A DNA stretch of 27,786 bases from SURF-21 sp964510515 (GTDB lineage: Bacteria; Actinomycetota; Geothermincolia; Geothermincolales; RBG-13-55-18): assembly GCA_964510515.1 (NCBI GenBank), contig CAZEAU010000031.1:1-27786 (forward strand), given 5' to 3'. The notes under the pieces were generated by a model, which ran no database searches, was not told the DNA's origin, and saw nothing but the letters and a program-made list of their open reading frames with translations. Made by a program: the position numbers and the translations under genes. Positions within the stretch are counted from its first letter, which is position 1, and every line of letters begins with the position of its first letter. This document shows, piece after piece, positions 1 to 7,067 of the stretch.

Positions 1-4
1 GGGT

Positions 5-212
5 GGGCAGACGCTGCAAAAGGTGAAAAGGGCCAGGAGGGCAGACGACGGTCCTATAAGACCTGCGAGTGCGGAGCGAGGGCCGTGCCCCCGGATCCCG
101 CTCCATATGCAGCACTTGCTGTCAGGTCTTGGCATCCTCGCCTCGCGGCTCGGAGGCAAAACGCGAGCCCATGCGGCGGGCTTGAGAGGGAGCCGGGGCG
201 GGCAGACGCTGC
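5..212. repeat. 13-base direct repeat pair
   Basis: GGGCAGACGCTGC occurs at 5-17 and again at 200-212, with shorter GGCAGACG copies at 40-47 and 220-227. The two long copies bracket the inverted-repeat structure at 58-130. No transposase and no terminal inverted repeats at the inner edges are visible, so calling this a small mobile element would be speculation. Confidence 0.45.
58..130. repeat. Inverted repeat with internal stems (possible REP-like element)
   Basis: The outer arms are AAGACCTG (58-65) and CAGGTCTT (123-130). Inside are GGAGCG/CGCTCC, GGGC/GCCC and CAGCA/TGCTG pairings, so a branched fold is possible. The right arm is part of GTCAGGTCTTG (121-131), which recurs at 27743-27753 near the other window edge. 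A tRNA of this length was considered and rejected because there is no T-loop or anticodon arm. REP sequences recognised by RAYT transposases are the closest analogue, from general knowledge. Confidence 0.35.
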
Positions 213-269
213 GGTCAGTGGCAGACGTCACGGCTCTGGAGAGACTGGCTCCGCGCGGCCCCCGGTAGC

Positions 270-1142
270 TTATTCCCAGAAGAAATGCTTCTCCCCCGCC
301 TCGCCCTCCGGCTTCCCTGCGGGCTCCGGGCGATGCGGCCGCGGCATGGGTTCGACAACCGGCTCCGCCGCCTCGGGGGCGGGAGGGGGCGGCGGAATCG
401 GCGCTGCTTCTCCCGCCTGCGATTCCCGCACGAACTCCATCTCCTGCTCGGGCGAATATATCGGCGGCCGCGGCAGCTCCTCCATGCCGGGGCGGGGCGT
501 CTCCCCGCCGGTCTCGGGGGAGAGCTCCCGCCCGAGCGGCGAGGGGGCGGGCTCCGCCATCCCCGCGGCTTCCTGCTCGAAAGACGTAGGCGTGCGGAAC
601 TCGGGTATATGCTCGGCGGGGGCCGACGGCTCGCCGGCGGCAAGCGGCGCTGCCGCCGCGCTCGATTGCTCCCTGGGCTCCTTGCTGGCCAGGCGCGCCT
701 CGTAGTCATCGATCATGGCCTGATTGTTCACCAGCAACTCGCGCATGGTAGCCATGTATCTGCGCACCTGCTCGCGTACGCCCTCGAAGGACTGCGATAT
801 GCGGCTGCTCTCGGACTGGGCTTCCTCCAGGATGCGCAGGCTCTGTTCCCGGGCCTGCCTGATCTCCGCTTCCGCCTGAGCTTTCGCCTCCTGCACGATG
901 TTGTCGGCGCTCTTCTGCGCGTTGATGAGGGCGTTCTGCAGCGTTTGCTGCATGGAATCGTACTGAGCGGCTTTCTGACGCGTCGATTCCAGCAGCTCCG
1001 CCTGCTCCTGGCCGCGATGCAGAAGCCTGTCCAGCTCGTCCGCCACCAGGTCCAGGAAGGAGTCGACGTCTTCCTTGTTATATCCTCCCATGCGAACGGT
1101 GCTGAACTCCTTATGGTGGATATCCATGGGGCCGATAGCCAT
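270..1142 (-). CDS. divIVA: DivIVA-domain cell division / polar growth protein
   Basis: This is a coiled-coil scaffold that binds curved membrane at poles and septa and organises division or polar growth. The N-terminus (MAIGPMDIHHKEF, then a GGYN..DVDSFLD stretch to about residue 30) is the DivIVA membrane-binding domain. Residues about 35-165 are a long heptad-like coiled coil. Residues about 170-283 are low-complexity, rich in Pro, Glu and Ala. The protein ends in an aromatic peptide, HFFWE. The start at 1142 was chosen because AAAGGAGG lies 8 bases upstream; a longer frame to 1196 lacks a site and adds non-family residues. At 290 aa it is longer than Bacillus DivIVA (about 164 aa), like other actinobacterial members. 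It is the last gene of the sepF cluster, 116 bases after yggT. Confidence 0.93.
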   Translation of the reverse strand: MAIGPMDIHHKEFSTVRMGGYNKEDVDSFLDLVADELDRLLHRGQEQAELLESTRQKAAQYDSMQQTLQNALINAQKSADNIVQEAKAQAEAEIRQAREQSLRILEEAQSESSRISQSFEGVREQVRRYMATMRELLVNNQAMIDDYEARLASKEPREQSSAAAAPLAAGEPSAPAEHIPEFRTPTSFEQEAAGMAEPAPSPLGRELSPETGGETPRPGMEELPRPPIYSPEQEMEFVRESQAGEAAPIPPPPPAPEAAEPVVEPMPRPHRPEPAGKPEGEAGEKHFFWE

Positions 1143-1209
1143 CCCAACCGCCTCCTTTGTGCCCGCGGAACAGCCTGTCCCGCCCGTAACCTGCATCCCT
1201 CAATCCCTC

Positions 1210-1239
1210 AGTATATGCATTATCGGGGCATAGCGCTAA
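1210..1239 (-). promoter_or_regulatory. Possible promoter upstream of divIVA
   Basis: On the minus strand a TATACT hexamer (1210-1215) lies 18 bases downstream of TTAGCG (1234-1239), in the 116-base gap between yggT and divIVA. The -10 matches consensus at five of six positions and the -35 at three of six. It could give divIVA transcription independent of the long upstream operon. This is sequence inference only. Confidence 0.35.
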
Positions 1240-1258
1240 CCGCTTCGGGCTGACGCGT

Positions 1259-1537
1259 TCAGCAGAATACCCGCTTGACCAGCCATTGCAGGAATAAGAT
1301 GACGATGATCAGGACCGTTGGAGAGAGGTCGAGCCCCAAGCCCCTGCCCAGCGGCAGCACCGGTATCACCCTGCGCAGCGGCGAGAGCAGCGGCTCGGTG
1401 ATATCGAAGATGAAGACCACCAGCGGCCTCAGCCCTTTCGGCCACTGCACCGGCAGCCAGCCGATGATGATACGGGCGAAGATGCAGGCCATGTAGAGCA
1501 GCAATATCCAGCGCAGGATACCGCCGACTATGGCCAC
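1259..1537 (-). CDS. yggT: YggT/YlmG-family membrane protein
   Basis: This is a small integral membrane protein of the YGGT family (YlmG in Bacillus), of poorly defined function and regularly encoded between sepF and divIVA. The 92-residue product has two hydrophobic segments (about 3-24 and 66-86). The intervening loop carries the family features FDITEPLLSPLRRVIP and a later D-x-SP pair. The start is GTG at 1537, placed by AAGGAGG with a 6-base spacer. An open frame to 1621 gives an Arg-rich extension that is shadow sequence of proC. One base separates it from the proC stop, implying translational coupling. Family identity is firm; the exact role is not known. Confidence 0.9.
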   Translation of the reverse strand: MAIVGGILRWILLLYMACIFARIIIGWLPVQWPKGLRPLVVFIFDITEPLLSPLRRVIPVLPLGRGLGLDLSPTVLIIVILFLQWLVKRVFC

Positions 1538-1538
1538 C

Positions 1539-2336
1539 TCAAACCTCCTTCGCCCTCCTCCAGGCCGCGTCCACCGCCTTGTAGAAAGCGCTGCGCACGC
1601 CCGCGTCCTCCAGGGCCTCAAGGGCGGCGGTGGTGGAGCCGCCCGGGGAGGTGACCATGTCCTTGAGCTGGGCGGGGTGCCTGCCGCTATCGCGCAGCAT
1701 CCTCCCCGCCCCGATCATGGTCCCCGTCACCAACTTGAGCGCGGTGTCGCGGTCGAGCCCGAGCCTGACCCCCGCGTCGCACAGCGCCTCGGCCAGGAGG
1801 TAGAAGTAGGCGGGCCCGCACCCGGAGATGGCCATCGCCTCGTCCTGCAGCTTCTCGTCCAGCTCGTACACCTCACCCAGGGATGCGAATATCTCCCGCG
1901 CCCGGTCGCGCGCCACCTCGTCCGCAGAGCTCCCGAAACTGAGGACGGATACCGCCGCCCCGACCATGGCGGGATTGTTGGGCATCACCCGCACCACCGG
2001 CGTGCGCGGCGGCAGCAGTCCCTCGATGAAGCCCGTCGTTCTGCCCATGGCGATGGAGATCACCGCCTGCCAGCGCTCCGCCCCCGCCCCGAGCTCTCCC
2101 AGAACCTCCGCCAGCTTCTGGGGCTTGACCGCGAGAAGCACCACCTCGGCCGCCGCGGCGGCTTCGCCGTTGGAGGGGGCTATGCCCACGCCGTAGGTGG
2201 AGGCCAGCGCCTGCAGACGCTCCGCGTCGACGTCGGAGACAACGACCTCCTCGGCGCCGCACCAGCCCGTGCGCAGCAGTTGCTTGAGGATGGCCTCGGC
2301 CATATTTCCCGCACCGATGAAGGCGATCTTGATCAT
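1539..2336 (-). CDS. proC: Pyrroline-5-carboxylate reductase
   Basis: Catalyses the last step of proline synthesis, NAD(P)H-dependent reduction of 1-pyrroline-5-carboxylate to L-proline, in the cytoplasm. The N-terminus MIKIAFIGAGNMAEAI is the Rossmann dinucleotide-binding loop. VRVMPNNPAMVG lies mid-protein. The C-terminal half holds SGCGPAYFY and the P5CR signature ending MVTSPGGSTT. The 265-residue length is normal. Start choice: ATG at 2336 has GGGAG seven bases upstream and gives the canonical N-terminus; ATG at 2354 also has a GGGAG, and ATG at 2372 has none. It lies between sepF and yggT, a position proC also takes in some actinobacterial division clusters. Confidence 0.93.
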   Translation of the reverse strand: MIKIAFIGAGNMAEAILKQLLRTGWCGAEEVVVSDVDAERLQALASTYGVGIAPSNGEAAAAAEVVLLAVKPQKLAEVLGELGAGAERWQAVISIAMGRTTGFIEGLLPPRTPVVRVMPNNPAMVGAAVSVLSFGSSADEVARDRAREIFASLGEVYELDEKLQDEAMAISGCGPAYFYLLAEALCDAGVRLGLDRDTALKLVTGTMIGAGRMLRDSGRHPAQLKDMVTSPGGSTTAALEALEDAGVRSAFYKAVDAAWRRAKEV

Positions 2337-2375
2337 ACCGCGACTCCCGCTCATGTCGTCAGCTCCCGGCATGGG

Positions 2376-2828
2376 CTAGAACTGGTTGAAGAAGCCCTTC
2401 TCGCGCAGCCAGCGCTTGTCCTCGGCCGAAACCTCCACGTTGTGCGGCGAGAGCAGGAAGACCTTCTCGGCCACGCGCTGTATGCCGCCGTCCAGTCCGT
2501 AAGTCAGCCCGCTGGAGAAATCGATCAGCCTCTTGGCCAGCTCGGCGTCCGCCTGCTGCAGGTTGATGATGACCGGTATGTCGGACTTGAACTTCTGCCC
2601 TATCTGCTCGGCGTCGTTGAAGGACTTGGGCTCCACCATGTGCATGCGCACCTGTTTGCTGGGAACGGCCTGTATGGTGGCCACCCTCGCCTCCTCCCGC
2701 TGTGCCCTGCGCGAGGGCAACGACTCGGGGTAAGCCGCGCGGCCCTCGTCGTAATCGAGCATCTCCTCGAATTCATCGTCTTCGACCAGCCCCAGGTAAA
2801 CAAGGGCTCTGCGAAAAAACCCAGCCAT
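2376..2828 (-). CDS. sepF: Cell division protein SepF
   Basis: A membrane-binding partner of FtsZ that anchors Z-ring filaments and aligns the septum. The first residues, MAGFFRRALVYLGL, form the amphipathic membrane-targeting helix. A charged linker follows (about 17-55), then the globular SepF domain (about 60-140) with SFNDAEQIGQKFKSDIPVIINLQ and the conserved RLIDFSSGLTYGLDG stretch. At 150 aa it is typical. The start at 2828 was chosen because GGGAGG lies seven bases upstream; the upstream ATG codons at 2834 and 2843 sit on or too near that site. It lies between yggS and proC, as in the ylmD-ylmE-ylmF-ylmG-divIVA order of Gram-positives. ftsZ is not in the window. Confidence 0.95.
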   Translation of the reverse strand: MAGFFRRALVYLGLVEDDEFEEMLDYDEGRAAYPESLPSRRAQREEARVATIQAVPSKQVRMHMVEPKSFNDAEQIGQKFKSDIPVIINLQQADAELAKRLIDFSSGLTYGLDGGIQRVAEKVFLLSPHNVEVSAEDKRWLREKGFFNQF

Positions 2829-2848
2829 TGCCATACCTCCCAAAAAGC

Positions 2849-3532
2849 TCAGGCGGCGAATATGGCCGTTCCTACCCGGACCATGTTGGCGCCTTCCTCC
2901 AGGGCCACCTCCAGATCCTGTGTCATCCCCATGCTCAGGACGTCGAGACCGCGGGGGAGAACGTCACGCTCCAGTCTTTCGCGCAGTTCGCGCAAGCGCC
3001 TGAAGCAGTTCCGCGCCTCGGGCGCCGCCCCCAGGGGAGCGATGGTCATCAGCCCGCGCACGCGCACAGAATCCAGACCCAACGCCGTTTCCAGGACCGC
3101 CGCCGCCTCCTCCTCGGCCATGCCGAACTTGCTCTCCTCGCCGGAGACATTCACCTGGAGAAGTACGTCCTGGATTATATCCAACTCCGCCGCCCGGGAG
3201 GATACCGCCTCCAGGATGCGCCGGCCGTCCACGGAATGGATCAGGGCCGTTTTTCCCACCACCATATTAACCTTATTCCTCTGCAGATGACCAATAAAAT
3301 GCCATTCCAGATCGAGCTCCAGCCGCGCCCGTCTGTCCCTCAACTCCTGCGCGCGGTTCTCCCCGAACACCACCTGTCCCGCCGCCGCCGCCTCGCGCAC
3401 CGCCTCATCAGGCCTGCCTTTGCTCACCGCCACCAGGGTCACGTCCTTGCCGTCTCTCCCCGCCCTGGCGGCGGCGGACATGATGCGCTCGCGCACTCTC
3501 TCCAGGTTCCCGGCTATGCTCTCCACCCTCAT
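2849..3532 (-). CDS. yggS: YggS-family PLP-binding protein (PLP homeostasis)
   Basis: A single-domain TIM-barrel protein resembling the N-terminal half of alanine racemase (YlmE/PROSC family). It binds pyridoxal 5'-phosphate and buffers vitamin B6 and amino-acid pools; no enzymatic reaction is established. The PLP lysine is K38 in VAVSKGRP. Other family landmarks are FGENRAQEL, WHFIGHLQRNK, LLQVNVSGEESKFG, RGLMTI and the phosphate-binding end MVRVGTAIFA. In the signature near residue 203 the usual MSxDFExA reads MTQDLEVA, a mild variation. AGGA lies seven bases before the ATG. The 227-residue length is normal. It lies 20 bases upstream of sepF and 13 downstream of mgtC. Confidence 0.93.
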   Translation of the reverse strand: MRVESIAGNLERVRERIMSAAARAGRDGKDVTLVAVSKGRPDEAVREAAAAGQVVFGENRAQELRDRRARLELDLEWHFIGHLQRNKVNMVVGKTALIHSVDGRRILEAVSSRAAELDIIQDVLLQVNVSGEESKFGMAEEEAAAVLETALGLDSVRVRGLMTIAPLGAAPEARNCFRRLRELRERLERDVLPRGLDVLSMGMTQDLEVALEEGANMVRVGTAIFAA

Positions 3533-3545
3533 CCCCGCATCCTGC

Positions 3546-4205
3546 TCATCCCTCGAAGCTCACGGCGTCGACATCTTTCAAACCGTAAAGCGTCCCCACG
3601 ACCTGCAATATATCGGTCCCGGCCGGGACCCTGGCCTGCAGCAGCAGGGTACATCCCCGCGCTCCCTCCCGGCTGTGCTCGTAACTGAGCACCGTCGACT
3701 TCACGCCGAAGCCGGAGAGGGCCTCCTCGACCTCCCCCACCATCCCCGTGCTCGCCGCGCCGCGCACGGTGAAGAACAGCCTGCGGCTGCGGAAGCGGTC
3801 GATGAACTTCGTCTCCACCAGGGGAAGGATTATGAGCACGGCCAGGATGATGCCCGTGCTGTAGAGCGCGGTGAGGACGAGGCCGGCACCTGCCGCCATC
3901 CCCACCGCGGCCGCCACCCACATGGTCGCCGCGGTGGTGATGCCCACCACATGCGTCCCCCCGTAGAAGACGATGACCCCCACGCCCAGAAAACCTATGC
4001 CCGTGACCACCTGCGCCGCCACCCTGGTGGTGTCGCAGCCCGGGAAGGCGTAGAGCGACAACGCGGTGAAGAGCGCGGCCCCGAGGGAGACCATGATATA
4101 GGTCCTGAACCCCGCCGTGCGGTCCCCCCACTCCCTCTCCAGCCCGATGAGGCCGCCGCAAGCCACCGCGAGCAGGAGCCTCAGCGCCATATCCGTTTCG
4201 CTCAT
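3546..4205 (-). CDS. mgtC: MgtC/SapB-family membrane protein
   Basis: An integral membrane protein of the MgtC/SapB family. Members are linked to growth at low magnesium, phosphate homeostasis or modulation of the F-type ATPase, depending on species; the role here is unknown. Family motifs are clear: GGLIGLEREW (17-26), RTYIMVSLGAALFT (34-47), GIGFLGVGVI (69-78) and GITTAATMWVAAAVGMAAG. Four or five membrane segments occupy residues 5-130. A soluble C-terminal domain (about 143-219) resembles the ACT-like tail of MgtC. At 219 aa it is typical. The ATG at 4205 follows a GAGGGG site. It sits with acyP between pgeF and yggS, where division clusters normally have no extra genes. Confidence 0.85.
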   Translation of the reverse strand: MSETDMALRLLLAVACGGLIGLEREWGDRTAGFRTYIMVSLGAALFTALSLYAFPGCDTTRVAAQVVTGIGFLGVGVIVFYGGTHVVGITTAATMWVAAAVGMAAGAGLVLTALYSTGIILAVLIILPLVETKFIDRFRSRRLFFTVRGAASTGMVGEVEEALSGFGVKSTVLSYEHSREGARGCTLLLQARVPAGTDILQVVGTLYGLKDVDAVSFEG

Positions 4206-4214
4206 CCGGCCCCC

Positions 4215-4505
4215 TCAGCCATACGCGACCTCGAATCCCCGCAAATCCCCCCGCGGTTCCTCCCAGGTCGTCACCACCTCATCCACCCTGGAAGCGGGAG
4301 AGCCGCGGCGACACCATTCAAGCATCCGCCGCACCGCCCGCTCCTCCCCTTCCAGCACCGCCTCCACGCGGTTGCCCGCGATGTTCTTCACCCAGCCTTT
4401 TATCCCCAGCGTCCTCGCCTCCCGGACCGCGCAGGCGCGGTAGTACACCCCCTGCACCCTGCCGGAGACGATGACGTGCGCCCTCGCCACCGCCATTTCC
4501 TTCAC
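4215..4505 (-). CDS. acyP: Acylphosphatase
   Basis: A small cytoplasmic enzyme that hydrolyses carboxyl-phosphate bonds such as acetyl-phosphate and carbamoyl-phosphate. The 96-residue protein has the full signature: GRVQGVYYR with catalytic Arg23, and GWVKNIAGNRVEAVLEG with catalytic Asn41. The C-terminus GFEVAYG matches the usual G-F-x-[IV]-x-Y end. The start is given as GTG at 4505; ATG at 4496 (MAVARAHV) is an equally reasonable alternative, and neither has a well-spaced ribosome binding site. It begins six bases after pgeF stops and ends nine bases before mgtC, so it is probably translated from the same message. Confidence 0.93.
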   Translation of the reverse strand: MKEMAVARAHVIVSGRVQGVYYRACAVREARTLGIKGWVKNIAGNRVEAVLEGEERAVRRMLEWCRRGSPASRVDEVVTTWEEPRGDLRGFEVAYG

Positions 4506-4511
4506 CGCCCG

Positions 4512-5324
4512 CTACTCGCGCAGGTACACGAACGCACCCTGCCTTCCCGTCACGCCGTCCCGCCGGTAGGAGAAGTATCTCTCCTCGCAACAGGTGCACC
4601 CCCCGACGCGGTGGATGTTCACCTCCTTGACGCCCTCCCCGGCGAGGTTGAGGGCATTGGCCCTCAACAGGTCCAGGCGGCGCCCCGCGGGCCCGGAGGT
4701 CACCCCGCTGCTTACTCCATATCTTTCGACAAAGGCGCGGGCCCTGCCTTCATCCACCTCGTAACAGCATGGCCCTATGGCCGGGCCCATGACCACCCTT
4801 ACCTCTCGCGCGCTGATGGAAAGAGCGGCCCGCATGGCCCGCAGCGCCCGGGCGGCTATGTTGCCAAGGGTCCCCCTCCAGCCGGCATGCAGCAGGGCCA
4901 CCGCGCCGGGGGCGGCCATGGCCACGGGCACGCAGTCCGCGGTGAGCACCGCCAGGACGAGGCCGCCGGCGCTGGTGAAGGCTCCGTCGGTGCCCGCCAG
5001 CACCTTCGCTCCCGTGCCCGCGCTCCCCCTCTCCCCCCCGGCCACCCTCAAGCCGTGTACCTGCTCGAGAAAGGTGAAGTCCCAGGGGCGGATGCCGAGA
5101 AAACGCGCCACGGCCAGGCGGTTGCAGGCCACGTTGGCCTCTGCGTCCCCGCTGTTTGCGGCGAGGTTGAGCGTGGCGTAGGGCGCCGGGCTCACCCCGC
5201 CGCTGCGGTCGGTGAAGAGCAGGCCTATGCCCTCTCCCAGGAGATCGCCCGCACGTGTCCAGGTGTTGCCGCGCGCGTTTTCCTCCGCCGCATGCCCTCC
5301 CCCGGGCCCTTTATTCGCCGTCAC
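4512..5324 (-). CDS. pgeF: Peptidoglycan editing factor PgeF / YfiH-YlmD laccase-domain protein
   Basis: A member of the DUF152/YfiH/YlmD family. Homologues have been described as purine nucleoside phosphorylases/adenosine deaminases using a zinc site, and in E. coli as an editor removing misincorporated peptidoglycan precursors. The three metal ligands fit: His90 (EQVHG), Cys131 (TADCVP) and His146 (HAGWRG). Further signatures are GPAIGPCCYEV (180-190) and the C-terminal R-DGVTGRQGAFVYL. At 270 aa it is normal. The start is GTG at 5324, overlapping the CorC gene by 14 bases with GGGAGG close upstream. It corresponds to ylmD, the first gene of the Gram-positive sepF cluster. Confidence 0.92.
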   Translation of the reverse strand: MTANKGPGGGHAAEENARGNTWTRAGDLLGEGIGLLFTDRSGGVSPAPYATLNLAANSGDAEANVACNRLAVARFLGIRPWDFTFLEQVHGLRVAGGERGSAGTGAKVLAGTDGAFTSAGGLVLAVLTADCVPVAMAAPGAVALLHAGWRGTLGNIAARALRAMRAALSISAREVRVVMGPAIGPCCYEVDEGRARAFVERYGVSSGVTSGPAGRRLDLLRANALNLAGEGVKEVNIHRVGGCTCCEERYFSYRRDGVTGRQGAFVYLRE

Positions 5325-6639
5325 ATCCCTCCCGGTCGATGACCTCCAGCAGGACCTTGTCTATGCGCCTGCCCACGACCTTCTGCGCCGTCAGGCGCAG
5401 GCCCTCGAACTCCGCCGCCTCGCCCTGCTTGGGGATCTTTCCCATGAGGTTGTACATCAGCCCGCCCAGCGTGTCCCACTCGTGCGCGGGGAGCTCGGTG
5501 CCCAGCAGCTCGTTGAGGTCGTCCACGGAAATGCGGGCGTCGAAGGTGTAGCGGCCCCTGCCCAGGCTCTCGTAAAGTTCGAGAGCGCTGTCGTACTCGT
5601 CGAATATCTCCCCCACGATCTCCTCCAGGAGGTCCTCGATGGTCACCAGCCCGGAGGTGCCCCCGTATTCGTCCAGCACGATGGCCATATGTATAGTCAG
5701 CGTGCGCAGCTCGGTGAGCAGTTCGCTCACCCTCTTGGTCTCGGGCACGAAATAGGCTTCGCGCAGCAGTTCCCGCGGCCTGGCGTCGCTCTCGCCGCGC
5801 TTGAGGTAGGGCAGGATGTCCTTGGCGTAGAGCACGCCCACGATGTGGTCGAAATCTCCCCGGTACACCGGTATGCGCGAGAACCCCGAGCCCAGGATGA
5901 GCTCCAGGGATTCCTCCATGCCGGCCCCCTCCTCCATCATCACCATGTCCGTGCGCGGTATCATGACCTCCCGCACCAGGGTATCGCCGAACTCGAAGAT
6001 GGAGTTGATGAGCTTCTTCTCCTCCTCCTCGATGACGTCCTGCTCCTCGGCCGCCGTGACCAGGGCCTTGATGTCTCCCTCGGTGACGAACGGGCCTTCC
6101 TTGATCGTCTTGCCGCCGAAGAGCCTGATCACTCCGTTGGAGATGAGGATGAGCACCCGCACCAGGGGATAGAAGATGGTGGAGAGCAAGTTGACCGCGG
6201 GCGCCACCGCCATGGCCACCCTCTCGGTGTGGTTGGTGGCGTAGGTCTTGGGGGCCATCTCCGAGAAGATGAAGATGAGGAAGGTCATCGCCCCCGTGGC
6301 CACGGCCGCGGCCACGGGCAGTTCGAATTTCAGGGCCAGCCCGGTGGCTATGGCGGAGGCGCCCACCTGCACCAGCAGGGTGAGCATGAGGATGGTGGAG
6401 AGGAACCGGCTGGGCTGCTCCAGCAGCTTTTCCAGCCTCTTCGCCCCGCGGCTTCCCTCCTCGCTCATGGCGCGTATGCGAAAGCGGTTCACGCTCACCA
6501 GCGCTATCTCCGCCGCGGCCAGTAATGCGGCGATGATAAGCAGCCCCGCCAACGCCGTCAGCCTCCAGGCCAGCTCCCCCCCTCCGACACCGGCCCCCGC
6601 GGCCACGGCCGCGGCCTGGTGGGCGCAGGGGATCATCAT
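5311..6639 (-). CDS. Hemolysin C/CorC-family transporter-like protein (CNNM-CBS-CorC)
   Basis: A membrane protein of the CorB/CorC/CNNM family, associated with divalent cation (Mg2+/Co2+) efflux or resistance. Residues 27-170 form the CNNM (DUF21) domain with about four hydrophobic segments and the motif EMAPKTYA (127-134). A paired CBS domain spans about 220-345, with MIPRTDMVMM and DEYGGTSGLVTIEDLLEEIVGEI. The CorC_HlyC domain follows (about 360-440). At 442 aa it is normal. The ATG at 6639 overlaps the ybeY stop as ATGA and has GGGAGG six bases upstream. In other actinobacteria this gene also follows phoH-ybeY and is followed by era; here pgeF follows instead. Confidence 0.92.
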   Translation of the reverse strand: MMIPCAHQAAAVAAGAGVGGGELAWRLTALAGLLIIAALLAAAEIALVSVNRFRIRAMSEEGSRGAKRLEKLLEQPSRFLSTILMLTLLVQVGASAIATGLALKFELPVAAAVATGAMTFLIFIFSEMAPKTYATNHTERVAMAVAPAVNLLSTIFYPLVRVLILISNGVIRLFGGKTIKEGPFVTEGDIKALVTAAEEQDVIEEEEKKLINSIFEFGDTLVREVMIPRTDMVMMEEGAGMEESLELILGSGFSRIPVYRGDFDHIVGVLYAKDILPYLKRGESDARPRELLREAYFVPETKRVSELLTELRTLTIHMAIVLDEYGGTSGLVTIEDLLEEIVGEIFDEYDSALELYESLGRGRYTFDARISVDDLNELLGTELPAHEWDTLGGLMYNLMGKIPKQGEAAEFEGLRLTAQKVVGRRIDKVLLEVIDREGCDGE

Positions 6640-7067
6640 CCCTCACCTCCCGGCAGGCCGAGTATCTCCCTCAGACGTCGCTCCATCGCCGCCGCCTCCC
6701 CCTCTTCACGGTCATCGTAGCCGAGCAAGTGCAGCACGCCGTGGGCGGCTACGAACTCCACCTCCCTGCCCTCCTCGACCCCGTATTCCTCCCGCCTCGC
6801 CCGCACGTATGCGGGGCATACCAGCACGTCGCCCAGGAGGTGGCCTCCAGCGCCCTCCTCTCCCAGGGGGAAGGCGAGAACGTCCGTAGGCCCCGGCCGC
6901 GAGAGATAGCGGCGGTTGAGCTGCGCCATCTCCTCCTCCGTGATCAGAGAAAGCGACAGCACTGCGTCCCGCCTCGCCCCTTGTGCCCGCATCACCTTGA
7001 GGCAGCTTCTCCGCAGGGCCCTGGCGCTGAGCGCGAACTCGCGGGCGCGGTTGACCACGACCCTCAA
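6636..7067 (-). CDS. ybeY: Endoribonuclease YbeY with atypical third metal ligand
   Basis: A zinc-dependent endoribonuclease involved in 16S rRNA 3'-end maturation and ribosome quality control. The core motifs are present: LNRRYLSRPGPTDVLAFP (50-67), GDV (79-81) and HGVLHLLGYDD (109-119). The family motif is H-G-x-L-H-L-x-G-Y-D-H. Here His109 and His113 are present but the third ligand is Asp119, read from GAT GAC in the sequence. The start is set to TTG at 7067, whose last two bases begin the pgpH TGA stop; AAGGAGG lies ten bases upstream and the product is 143 aa. A longer frame to 7325 only reads pgpH out of frame. GTG at 7058 is a possible shorter start. Confidence 0.9.
   Translation of the reverse strand: MRVVVNRAREFALSARALRRSCLKVMRAQGARRDAVLSLSLITEEEMAQLNRRYLSRPGPTDVLAFPLGEEGAGGHLLGDVLVCPAYVRARREEYGVEEGREVEFVAAHGVLHLLGYDDREEGEAAAMERRLREILGLPGGEG

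Larger units (their letters stand above)
1..269. other. Non-coding, repeat-rich edge region downstream of divIVA
   Basis: No credible gene is seen on either strand; the reading frames here have no recognisable protein character and no ribosome binding site. The block holds four copies of GGCAGACG (6-13, 40-47, 201-208, 220-227). Two of these extend to a 13-base direct repeat GGGCAGACGCTGC (5-17 and 200-212). It also holds an inverted repeat AAGACCTG (58-65) / CAGGTCTT (123-130) enclosing smaller stems. In many actinobacteria ileS follows divIVA, but neither its start nor a clear T-box motif is visible before the window ends. Confidence 0.6.

Noticed and set aside
58..130. A tRNA gene of 73 bases suggested by paired ends
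   Set aside because: There is no T-loop consensus, no anticodon arm, and the internal stems do not fit a cloverleaf; a REP-like repeat is more likely.
1..269. T-box riboswitch or start of ileS after divIVA
   Set aside because: No GGUGG/ACCGCG-type T-box core and no plausible IleS N-terminus could be found on the minus strand before the window ends.
1530..3290. Long plus-strand open frame (586 codons)
   Set aside because: It lies antisense to proC, sepF and yggS, which are clear families. The product is His/Arg/Gly/Pro-rich with no domain; long antisense frames are expected in high-GC DNA.
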